Below are positions 55,309-64,000 of a stretch of 64,000 bases of DNA, piece after piece. This stretch comes from Melampsora larici-populina 98AG31 (taxonomy: Eukaryota > Basidiomycota > Pucciniomycetes > Pucciniales > Melampsoraceae). The notes beneath the pieces are model-generated. The model did no database searches. It was given only the letters and a program-made list of their open reading frames with translations, and had not been told where the DNA came from. Location of the stretch: contig NW_006768783.1 in NCBI RefSeq assembly GCF_000204055.1, positions 775,985 through 839,984 of the forward strand, in the 5' to 3' direction. The stretch's first letter is position 1. Every line of letters starts with the position of its first letter. Position numbers and translations under genes: made by a program.

Positions 55309-57461
55309 ATGGACGACGCGGTGAGGCAAGCAGCACAGCGTGCAGCACAACTCACGATCACAAGGTCAAGATCAGTTGCATTAGGACAACCACCAGGACC
55401 ACCCCTCGCAACTCCGCACAGGAAGACAAATCAGAATCGAGTCTCCGACACCTTAGACGGAGAACCCATACAACCAGACGAAATTGATCAACTGATCGAC
55501 GACGCGGCGGAAGTACTCCAAGGACCTTGGATCGACTCGGAAGAGGAAGACGACGCCTCATGGGCCCCTCCGGCAGAGAAGGGGGAAGAGAGGGCAGTTG
55601 ACAATACTAGCCCAACCCCCTCCCTAGACCGACAATCCACGTGGTCACAATCAGGTAAGATTTCAAGGTTTTTTCACCACAAGACCTCCCATCCTCCTTT
55701 CCCCCCCCCTCAGGGCCGAACCAGCAAGTTTTATCTCTCTGCACGAGCTTTCCAGTTGTGAAGGGGAGCTAAAGGCTCATGATCCCGAACGAGAAGAGAC
55801 CCATGATCCCGTGACTAGGGGGGTACTCCAGTACCGAGTGTATGCCCTCCACGAGCCCTATGCAGAGGGGGAGCAGAAGTTGTGTTCAGCATGAGACCCG
55901 TTGGGGTGCGAACGTGATCAACTTAGGTTTCTAACATACCTTCGAATTGTTGACAGACCGACGCCATGTGAGCCCCAGCAACCCAAACGACCGGGTGTCG
56001 TACTTGTTCAACGTGGGTCGACATGCAGAAGCTCGAGCCCTTCTAGACTATATCACAAGCCAAGTCGCGAGTAGTGTGGTCAACGACGATGGCGAAAGGG
56101 TACCAGTGGCAAGTGGAAGCGGCCTGGCACGATCACGACCATACAACTTGTTGGCAGACGAATTATCGTCAGCCTCAGACAACGTGGACGAGGCCCCGTT
56201 AATAAAACGCACCAGAATGGACAACCACCCTAAGGGTCACACACCAGACCGGGTAACACTACACCAATCCAGCGGCACCTCCTTCCACCCACAAACTTGT
56301 ACCCCCCTCAACTTGCAGGCTCTACAGCAGCCTCTGCGTCCACCCCCCGTTCCGCAAACTCAACCTCAAATGAGTAGACTGAACCCGGATCACGGACCCC
56401 CGCAGCCACGCCAACCCAACTCCAACATCCCCCCGGGACAAACCCAAGAAGACGAGATCGAAGCGGAGCAGGTCAAGATACTCCTAGCGACAAAGAAGGG
56501 ACGGTTAGTGCTGCGAAACGGTGACGTGATAGAAAATGGACGCTGGTTGATAGCGGACGAGTCAGAGGAGATGGAGAAAGGACTGACCCCCCTATCCCCA
56601 GTACTCACACATTGGTTGAAAACATTTAAATCCTACATCCCATTGACGGTTTTCAATAAGTACTTCCTCATCGAAGACCAACATGAGTGGAGTCGACGGA
56701 AAGCGCCAACCGAATCCAAAATCGATGAAGGAAGCGCAGCTTTGAGAGCGTACGGAGGCCAACCACCTCCAGAAGAACTTACGATGCAGTTCGAAGATTG
56801 GATCGATAGGATAGCCCTCTTCATAAAATACGTGGCAGCTGAGGTTTGGGTTACGTTAGCGGAACGGTTTGACGGTCACCGGAAAGTCGTGATGGACTTA
56901 CGCGAAAACTACGGATGGATGGTAGCTTTGCGCTACTGCCGTTTGATACGTCAAGGTGTCATGAGGGAAACGGTAGACAACCAAATCCGTAACTTCAGCA
57001 AGATTCAGTCAGCAATTTTCGAAGACGCCAGGATTACGGCAGACTCACGACAAGAACGAGCCTATAGGACCAATCCTTACGCCTCAGGAGGCCCTCTAGC
57101 TCACCTAAACCCTCTATCCGGTTTACCACGCCCATCCCCATCCATGTCCACTACCAAGAAGACCCTCTACGGCTTGGATGCGATGAAGGTGAAGACCGAA
57201 CCCGGTACGGTAGACCCCAGGGGTGCCTCTTGGATACCATCAGCAAAATGGAGAACTATGACCGCGGAAGAGAAACACGAGGCGAAGAGATCCCAAAGCG
57301 GAAGTAGCCGTCGTAGAGAGGAGGATAGGGGTAGAGACCGCGGCTCTTATAGAGATCGGGAGTACTACCGAAGTGACAGAGAAGAGCGAGGTAGATACCG
57401 CAGACGGAGTCACTCCAGAAGTCGCAGCCCAAAGGGCGGGAAAGGAAAAGGGAGAGGTTGA
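55309..57461 (+). CDS. Ngaro ORF1, Gag-like protein
   Basis: Exon 55309-55654 joins exon 55957-57461 across a 302-base GT-AG intron, keeping the frame (SQSG | DRRHVSPS). The protein has about 616 residues. The N-terminus is acidic (DSEEEDDASW). The middle is Pro/Gln-rich, then a globular helical region with FEDWIDRIALFIKYVAAEVW and GWMVALRYCRLIRQGV. The C-terminus is strongly basic with RS/RG dipeptides (SRRREEDRGRDRGSYRDR; SHSRSRSPKGGKGKGRG), suited to RNA binding. I see no zinc knuckle. Position before RT in a Ngaro element supports a nucleocapsid-like role; the sequence itself does not prove it. Confidence 0.75.
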
Positions 57462-57761
57462 AACCCGTGAGCAGCTGTGTTTGAAATGAAATCATAAATG
57501 CATTTCCCTATCACCTCAACAGAGCCCTCTCCCACACGGGAGAGTGATGTGAGATTTAGACCCAAGTTCAAAGAACTGATTGAAGATGGAAGTACTTACC
57601 AACCGAATCGTGAATTCACCCATCCCCCCCTTTTTGCCTAACCCAGATTCTTCCCAGAAGTGCCACAATCAAAAGCACCAACCCATGAGTCCCAGCCAGA
57701 TATCTTTCCAAAAACCCGAACAAGTGTACACCCAAAGTGGCCCACCAAGGCATCATGCAAA

Positions 57762-59363
57762 ATGAATGTGCAGGTGTGGCAGCGAGAACTCTCCCGAGCC
57801 GGTCTTTTACCGATCTTCAATGACATCTTGATCGGTTTGAGATCAGGTTTCGACCAAGGGATCCGGAACGCAGTTGTTCCAGGGGTCAAATACTTTTGCC
57901 CCCCTAATCACTCGTCAGCGCTAGCGGCAAAAGGGAAAATAGAAGACAATTTCAGACTAGAATTAGAGACTGGTCGCATGTTCGGACCTTTCTCTAAAGA
58001 CGAAGTTTACAGACGTTTTGGGTTTTTCCGCACGAGTCCAATTGGGGCAGTGGTGAATGGAAACGGTTCCACTCGACCAATAAAGGATCTGTTGTACCCA
58101 CGTAATAACGCCACCGTAAAGTCAGTAAACACAGACGTAAACAAATTGGATTTCGAAACGACCTGGGATAACTTCAAGGTCGTCGCAGATTTCCTATGCA
58201 CAACAACAGAACAAGTTCTTTTAGCCATTTTCGACTGGGCTAAAGCGTATCGACAGGTACCCACCTCACCAGACCAATGGAGGTACCTAATGATTCTAAC
58301 ATTCGACGACCAGGTCCTGCTAGACACCAGGATAACCTTCGGCGGCGTTGCAGGATGCGGAAGTTTCGGACGCGTGGCGGATGCATGGAAAGCGGTAATC
58401 CTAAATCGATTCCCACTCCTCGCGGCTTTCCGGTGGGTAGACGACACAATGTTCGTGAAGGCAAAAGACTCCAATCTCTCCCTAGACTCAATAACAAACT
58501 TGAGCAGGGAAATGGGAGTAGTGGACAACGAGGAAAAAGCAAACGACTTCGCAGAGGAACAGAGATATCTCGGTTTCATATGGAACGGCAAAGACAAGAC
58601 CGTCAGACTGCCTGAGGCAAAGAGACAAGAAAGGATAGCAGACCTGACAGAATTCCTCTTGTCCGAAACCCATTCTTTCAAACGCGTCGAAAGTCTCGCG
58701 GGGCGCCTAAACCACACGGCAATGATCTTCCCACAAATGCGCTGTCACACGGTAGACATCTATCGCCACATGGCCGAGTGGAAACACAAGTCAGCGACTC
58801 GAATAACACCACACTCAGTGATGGTAGACTTACAGTTGTGGTTAGAAACTCTGAACTCGGCGATACCACGTCGACTAATACCGAAGTCAGAGATCGTGAA
58901 CGTAGGATGGGTAGGCGACGCCTCCACATCATACGGGATCGGCATCGTAATTGGCAAATACTGATCAAAATTCTGTTTGCGTAGAGATTGGGACCGAGAA
59001 GAAGATGGAACAAAACATGGAATCGCCTGGGCAGAAACCGCGGCAGCTCGTCTGGGATACATAATGTTAAACAGTCTCAGAGAAGTAAAGGGACTGCGTT
59101 TCCTGATGCTCACAGACAACACTGTAACCAAAAACGCCATCAGGAATGGGAAATCGAGAGACAGGATGGTAAACCGAGAGTGGAGTAGGCTGCAGGATCT
59201 TCTGATCAGAGACCAGAGCTGCATCGAAGTGCGCCGGGTAACGTCGGAAGACAACGCAGCAGACCGGTTGTCCAGGGGGTACGACTCATCCAAACGTGTT
59301 TCGAATATGGTGAAAGTAAGACTTCCAGATGACTTGACCCGACTCCTGGTTCAAGAACGTTAG
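57762..59363 (+). pseudogene. Ngaro ORF2, reverse transcriptase-RNase H, one in-frame TGA
   Basis: One frame runs to 59363 with a single TGA at 58962-58964. The first ATG in frame is 57762; the frame is open upstream to about 57660 and may be spliced. RT motifs: LLAIFDWAKAYRQVP, the variant active-site box FRWVDDTMFVKA, and RYLGFIWNGKDKTV. RNase H of the DIRS-type order follows: VGDASTSYGIGIVIGKY, then the TGA, then GIAWAETAAARL, LMLTDNTVTKNAI and VTSEDNAADRLSRGY. The TGA most simply replaces TGG (Trp, usual here) or CGA. The downstream frame is undamaged, so the lesion is recent or read through. Confidence 0.88.
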
Positions 59364-59401
59364 ATCCGTAAAACCAACGACTACGTCCGCAACATCAGGA
59401 A

Positions 59402-60457
59402 ATGGCGAACTTACCAAGTCACTTCCTCCAAGCATCTGCAGAGACATCTAGAGCAGGCCGCCACGCAGCGGCGGGTAGCTGGGCAAGATCAACACTATCA
59501 GGCTACAACTCAGGGATGTCTAAGTTCAAGGAATTTAAAGAAGCTACTTCCGACGGTTTTGACCCGGAAAAAAGGATATTGGATGAAGAGATATACAACT
59601 TCATAGCGTGGACTAGAGACACCATAAACCCTGACGGCCCGAAGAAACCAATCAGCTCCGTGACAACGAAGAAATATCTGGACGGCATACGGGCCTGGCA
59701 CATTGTAAAGCATGTAACCGTACCGACAGCGAACCCAGCCATCATCAAAACTTTTTTAAATGCGACAAGAAGAGAAGAAGAACAGAAATCATTAGTCACG
59801 ACGAAGAACCCGATCATGATAAGACAAATGTTCGACTTGATCCAGTACACTTACGACAAATCAATAATAGACCAGTTGATAGGAACCGTAGGCCTCGTGG
59901 CCTTCTGGGGCATGGCCCGTTTAGGTGAATTACTGAGGACCTCAGTAGAAGACGGGGCGATCCTAAGACGGCACATCGAATTCGGTAGGAGACGCGGCAC
60001 CAAGTTCGTAAAAATCCACCTTAGGAAGGCGAAGACAGCTGCACCGGGTGAAATCCAAGAAATCCGCCTACAACAACAACTCCACGTCTTAGACCCAGTC
60101 GCAGCCATAGAACGATGGTTCAGAATATCACCAAACAAAGATCCGGACAGTATTCTGTTCGCGACGATGGAGAAAGGCGAATGGCGTCCGTTGTCGAAAA
60201 CCCGTTTTGTAAACGGAGTAGAGAAAATCTGGGGGAAGGCAAGTACGTCAACTTGGAGCGGTCACTCATTCAGGGTCGGAGGAGCCTCTCTTAGATTCAA
60301 CCTAGGAACAGAAATGGAGAGAATAGCAAAACAGGGAAGATGGACATCAATGACCTACTTGCGATACCTAAAACCCTACAGCGAAGATGATGTCGAGGAC
60401 ACAAAGCGCTTCATAGAGGCTATCCACGACCCGGACTGGGGCGAGAGACAGACCTGA
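59402..60457 (+). CDS. Ngaro ORF3, tyrosine recombinase
   Basis: 351 codons from ATG 59402, uninterrupted. The N-terminal SAM-like core-binding part includes TLSGYNSGMSKFKEF. The catalytic domain shows the first Arg in FWGMARLGELL, the HxxR box in GHSFRVGGAS, a Trp in place of the second His (KQGRWTSM) and the nucleophile Tyr in YLRYLKPY. This is the usual constellation in YR retroelements. The enzyme would integrate a circular DNA copy by recombination, which explains the absence of a target duplication. The gene starts 38 bases after the end of ORF2. Confidence 0.95.
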   Translation: MANLPSHFLQASAETSRAGRHAAAGSWARSTLSGYNSGMSKFKEFKEATSDGFDPEKRILDEEIYNFIAWTRDTINPDGPKKPISSVTTKKYLDGIRAWHIVKHVTVPTANPAIIKTFLNATRREEEQKSLVTTKNPIMIRQMFDLIQYTYDKSIIDQLIGTVGLVAFWGMARLGELLRTSVEDGAILRRHIEFGRRRGTKFVKIHLRKAKTAAPGEIQEIRLQQQLHVLDPVAAIERWFRISPNKDPDSILFATMEKGEWRPLSKTRFVNGVEKIWGKASTSTWSGHSFRVGGASLRFNLGTEMERIAKQGRWTSMTYLRYLKPYSEDDVEDTKRFIEAIHDPDWGERQT

Positions 60458-60849
60458 AAGAGTTAAGATGGATGAGAAGGATGGAAATTTTTTTTGTTTA
60501 AAACAGAACCAGATGAACAATTCTGGAAATACATATTAACCAGTGAGAAACACGCAAGAAGATTTGAAAATGCTTGCAGAGAAGAAGCATGAAAGCGCTC
60601 GAAACCTTAAACGGAAATGAATTGAATGAGTTCAATTGAGTAAGCCACAGGTATGTGAATGTGATCGACACATGCTGAGAAGGTCGATGAAGGACCTAAA
60701 GGCAGGAAACCCGGGTAGCCAGGCGCTTGGTGACCGTTTTGGGGGTGTGCCCGGGGCTCAGGACGATCTACCAACCACCTGAGTAGTGGGAGATCCGGAC
60801 ACACGTACCAAAACCCAGTCGCGAGACTTAGGGGGGAGGGCGGGCTCGG
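60458..60849. other. Ngaro 3' region before B1
   Basis: Untranslated sequence between the recombinase stop and B1, ending in a G-rich run near 60830-60849. Open frames on the minus strand here are products of the B repeat composition and are not supported. Confidence 0.5.
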
Positions 60850-61103
60850 GATGGAGGACCCCATCCCGTAGCGTTTAGGTTCAAGGGAACCAACCTCGGT
60901 TTGGTTTACGAAAACCAAACCCGGGGCCGGGGCCCCTTCATTTCCCCCAACCCGTGCCTTCCTGGTTCTCGAAGCAGGAAGACACACACTGGGTGACGTC
61001 AACAGTACCGAAGGTACTGAGACCGTTGGTCTCAATTTATGCTCAGCAGAAATTGGAGACCAACTCAATCCATACCCTAAAGCATAGCAAGTAGGGGAAT
61101 GGA
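60850..61103 (+). repeat. Split direct repeat B1
   Basis: 254 bp starting GATGGAGGACCCCATCCCG and ending GTAGGGGAATGGA, matching B2 with few differences. Its last base is the first of A2. It contains the hairpin GGTTTGGTTTACGAAAACCA. Confidence 0.93.
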
Positions 61104-61339
61104 TGAACTGAACCACCATAACACAGGTGGTTCACACGTCCATGAGGGACTTGCGAGGCTTGTGACAGGCCCCGTGAAAGATTCATTGGCGGAGTGATGG
61201 TTCTCACCCTACCCGCGCACACCGTGAAAATCTTTCACTCTCAGCCAATCACAAGGATCTCCCACGATCCCTTGTCAAGACTCCTCACCAGTCCACCACA
61301 CATCACATAGGCACGTGTGTGTGTTACATTTCTTTTGCT
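61103..61339 (+). repeat. Split direct repeat A2
   Basis: 237 bp near-identical to A1, placed directly after B1. In Ngaro elements this B1-A2 junction is the copy that templates a circular intermediate. Confidence 0.93.
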
Positions 61340-61381
61340 CCGTCCCACCCACCCGGCAAAAGACGTCCCACCCACCGACCC

Positions 61382-61635
61382 GATGGAGGACCCCATCCCG
61401 TAGCGTTTAGGTTCAAGGGAACCAACCTCGGTTTGGTTTACGAAAACCAAACCTGGGGCCGGGGCCCCTTCATTTCCCACAACCCGTACCTTCCTGGTTC
61501 TCGAAGCAGGAAGACACACACTGGGTGACGTCAACAGTACTGAAGGTACTGAGACCGTTGGTCTCAATTTATGCTCAGCAGAAATTGGAGACCAACTCAA
61601 TCCATACCCTAAAGCATAGCAAGTAGGGGAATGGA
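61382..61635 (+). repeat. Split direct repeat B2
   Basis: 254 bp matching B1. Forty-two bases (CCGTCCCACCCACCCGGC and on) separate it from A2 and have no counterpart before B1. The element ends here. Confidence 0.9.
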
Positions 61636-62388
61636 CTTTTCTATCTAGCTCTGGATGAGTAGTTCAGACCCAATCTTTGAGGGGCTTTTTTGGAAGAAGT
61701 AATCAATTTCATTGGGGAAAAAAGTGTACATTCTGCGCAAGACCACCACACACAACATTGATTTTGGGTCTGGCAAGATTCCTTGGTAAATGGAAGGTAC
61801 CAGAGGCTTGCAAGGACGTCCCCAGCCAAACTCTTGTTCCTGACCTTTGTCTACATGCAAGTTTGGTGCAAGTCCCTCACTGGAGCTTGGTTGCAAGTGA
61901 CCGTGTGGGACTTTGTTAGGTTTACTGAAGTCAAACATTTCTGAAATTTGGGAAAACACAGTTTATAATTTGGTGCATTCAAATTTGCCAAATGTCATAA
62001 CGCCAGTCGCCAGAGCACACCAAAAAAGGAACTTCTGGTGTTCTGGAAAAAACCTTCTGGAAATTTCCAAAAAATATTTTTATACCCTAACTGATGACTT
62101 TTACTCTAAACTATTGGTCTTTGTTATTTTTTGCTTTCTTTCTTCTTTTATATATTCCTTTCTTTCTTTTTTTGCTTTTACTGGAGATTGAATATTTTAA
62201 CTGATAGTCTTGCTAGTATCCTAAATAAAGACATTGCAATATGTAATGGCTCCACTGAAGGATAGGAGCAAGAAGGACCGGTTGTGTACATAGTTGATAA
62301 GATTGCAATGTGAGGATCAAAAGGTACAACTGGCTTCAGAGCTCAAAGCTAATATCTAATGTGTAGATGTTACAGTATGAGCATATGT
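61636..62388. other. Intergenic region, no gene seen
   Basis: AT-rich flank of the Ngaro element, with a T-rich tract around 62130-62175. It contains the 3' untranslated part of the minus-strand gene that ends at 62389. No other feature is supported. Confidence 0.45.
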
Positions 62389-62643
62389 TTATAGAGAGCT
62401 CAATACACATACACCACTTGTACTACAACCATCGCATCCACGTGCGCGACATTGTGCGTCTGAGCTACAGGCTGTCCCTGAACACCCCTCGCAATCCCCA
62501 CCTCGCGAGCCGTCATCATCATCTTCAAGAGAAGTATGTGATTTCCTAAGACTTTTGAGCCCTTGAATATCTTCTGAATCCTCTATAAATTCACACATCA
62601 TGGTTATAATCAAAACACCTAATATCAAGCTAAGTGAAACCAT
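62389..62643 (-). CDS. Small secreted cysteine-rich protein, effector candidate
   Basis: Intronless minus-strand frame. The ATG at 62643 gives 84 residues starting MVSLSLILGVLIITMMCEFI, a good signal peptide. The in-frame ATG at 62667 would add eight residues (MIGIQLRK). An acidic linker (SLEDDDDGSRG) leads to a C-terminal block with seven cysteines in 28 residues: CEGC, TAC, AQC, GCDGC, GVC. Small secreted cysteine-rich proteins are a hallmark of plant-interacting rusts, and many act in or on host cells; a role for this one is inference. An odd cysteine count could mean dimerisation or one free thiol. Confidence 0.6.
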   Translation of the reverse strand: MVSLSLILGVLIITMMCEFIEDSEDIQGLKSLRKSHTSLEDDDDGSRGGDCEGCSGTACSSDAQCRARGCDGCSTSGVCVLSSL

Positions 62644-62667
62644 CTTTCTTAATTGGATACCAATCAT

Positions 62668-63358
62668 GATTGATGTGAACCAAAAATCTCAGTATTGATT
62701 TACCCAAAAGAAAATGCTGGTTGTGCAGGAAGAAAGCTGCTTGAAGGTGAGATATTATTTGGACCAAGCTTCAGTTATAGGAAGCCGTGATGGAGGTTGG
62801 TAGATCAAGAATCCCTAGACTCACCAGGAAGCCAAAGCAATGAAATTTCGATAGTTGTGTATGGGTTCGGTGTTGAGGAAACCAATAGTATCTAGATCAA
62901 TCAAGAGGCAAAATAGAGTGGCCATATGTAAGCTCAATATATTGTATATAGCCAGTTGGCTGACAAAGAGTGCAGGGAAACATACCAAGACAATTGTGCG
63001 CGGCAAGCAAAAAATTGATGAGATGCTTGGCTAGTGAGCAACTGGTCAGCAAATGAGGTGCCCTTTTATTTTTGTTGAAGACCGGATATCTTGCTCTCTG
63101 TCCAACACTTCCTGACCATCAAGTCATGGAACATGATGCTGCGTTCCCTTCCATTGTCTCCACATAGTGGTATTGTGTTGGCATTCTGTCAAGTTTTGCA
63201 TTGTGGAGATGCTGATGTTGTGTCCCATTTTTGTTCTCATTGTCAAGATGCTGATGTCATGTCCCTTGATGTAAACTTATCAGTCCCCCCCACCTGCCTC
63301 AACTACTTGGGCGGGGGACTTTGATAAGAGGCGGGCAAGGGGGGCTTTGATAAGCTTA
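62668..63358. promoter_or_regulatory. Upstream region of the small secreted protein gene
   Basis: About 690 bases without a supported gene, 5' of the small secreted protein gene. Near 63290-63352 a short G-rich direct duplication (GGGGGACTTTGATAAG / GGGGGGCTTTGATAAG) abuts the MITE at 63359. Confidence 0.4.
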
Positions 63359-63770
63359 CCCTTGACGTTTTGTTCTCCGCTTAGATTGCGTAAACCGTTT
63401 GGTGTTTTGTATCCCCTTTGACTCATACATACCACGACTTGGATGCAATAATGTACTTGGCTCTTGAACCTGGTCAAGAGTACGCAAAAATGCAGGAGTC
63501 TGGAATACAACACTGTTTGAATGCTGTGGGGGCCACACCCGCTGATGTCCAGAAATTGTGCTGGGCCTCTGCAAAGATGACAAGTACGTGATATGATATG
63601 TAGCAGCCTGTGCGGCGGGTCATGAGGCTGGGTTGGGTGTTGCTGGTATACCAAACCGTCTACAATTATGTACATGTTTTGATTGGGATCTCTATCACAT
63701 TCATTAATACAAGGAAATACAAAACACCAAATAGTTTACATGATCAAGGCGGGGAACAAAACATCAAGGG
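63359..63770. mobile_element. Short MITE-like element with 52-bp inverted arms
   Basis: The left arm starts CCCTTGACGTTTTGTTC (63359) and the right arm, inverted, reads CCCTTGATGTTTTGTTC (from 63770). Both continue to a shared TTTGGTGTTTTGTAT with several mismatches. About 412 bp with no convincing gene. Flanks (GCTTA left, ACGTG right) show no clear target duplication. Confidence 0.7.
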
Positions 63771-64000
63771 ACGTGACCAGAGCGCCGCCATCTTCTCCAC
63801 AACATAAAACTTGACAGAGAGCCAATACAATACCACTCTTTGGAAGGGGATGCAAGTGAATGCAGTATCATGCTCCATGACTTGATGCCAGCAAGGCTCT
63901 GAATATACTGGCATCTAGATTCTGAGTACGTAAGATGGATCGGAAACCAGCATTGTATCTTACACCGATTTATTCAAATGCACGGAAGAAGTCTCTTTGT
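63771..64000. other. Window end, no gene seen
   Basis: The last 230 bases contain no supported feature. Confidence 0.4.

Larger units (their letters stand above)
55065..61635 (+). mobile_element. Ngaro-type tyrosine-recombinase retrotransposon
   Basis: Repeat order A1 (55065-55301), three ORFs, B1 (60850-61103), A2 (61103-61339), B2 (61382-61635): the split-direct-repeat arrangement of Ngaro and PAT elements. Gene order Gag-like, RT-RNase H, tyrosine recombinase, with no methyltransferase, fits Ngaro better than DIRS or PAT. A1/A2 are 237 bp each and B1/B2 254 bp each, nearly identical. No target duplication is expected, and none was found. Confidence 0.93.

Noticed and set aside
58007..58717. 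236-codon minus-strand frame
   Set aside because: Antisense shadow of the Ngaro reverse transcriptase.
60607..61119. Minus-strand frames over the Ngaro 3' repeats
   Set aside because: The same frame occurs in both B repeats and depends on the repeat sequence; no function expected.
1..64000. CRISPR array, bacterial operons or prophage
   Set aside because: No spaced repeats of that kind. Introns, transposon types and gene structure show eukaryotic nuclear DNA.

Overview
The window looks like nuclear DNA of a plant-associated basidiomycete, most likely a rust fungus (Pucciniales). The reasons are AT-rich spliced genes with short introns, a KDZ-type transposase with a CxC1-like N-terminal part, a secreted family-3 pectate lyase, small secreted cysteine-rich proteins, and a dense mix of basidiomycete transposons. 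The organism call is an inference; no rRNA or tRNA gene was found to anchor it.

Only five stretches look like host genes: a six-exon pectate lyase (4734-6242, minus), a Ser-rich probable nuclear protein (29006-29650, minus), an eight-exon AGC-type protein kinase (30007-33097, plus), a candidate secreted protein (34946-35431, minus) and a small secreted cysteine-rich protein (62389-62643, minus). Almost everything else is transposon, much of it nested.

Layout. 1-3.6 kb: decayed KDZ transposase. 4.0-4.3 kb: cluster of a 12-bp palindrome. 7.4-28.4 kb: two elements of one family in opposite orientation, meeting in a perfect palindrome at 9212-9240. The short left one carries a MITE. The long right one carries a PIF/Harbinger-type transposase and a coiled-coil ORF, and was later hit by an LTR-like repeat, a Tourist-like MITE (15486-16372), an intact Ty3/gypsy element (16522-22736, TSD GAATT) and an intact Tc1/mariner element (23012-27659, TSD TA). 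The mariner element carries an eight-exon cargo gene of unknown function on the opposite strand.

28.4-35.5 kb: host gene island. 35.9-44.0 kb: an 8.1-kb element with TTA target duplication. It carries a DDE transposase gene broken by five UGA codons and is itself invaded by a GC-rich hAT MITE and a hAT element. Its termini share a motif with two MITEs elsewhere in the window. 44.6-48.7 kb: a second, unrelated hAT element. 50.5-54.5 kb: Ty1/copia remnant with a 988-bp MITE inserted exactly in its RNase H reading frame. 55.1-61.6 kb: a nearly intact Ngaro-type tyrosine-recombinase retrotransposon with textbook split direct repeats (A1-ORFs-B1-A2-B2). 62.4-63.8 kb: small secreted protein and one more MITE.

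All exon joints, repeat boundaries and target duplications were read by eye. Family names come from recognised motifs; no database search was possible.
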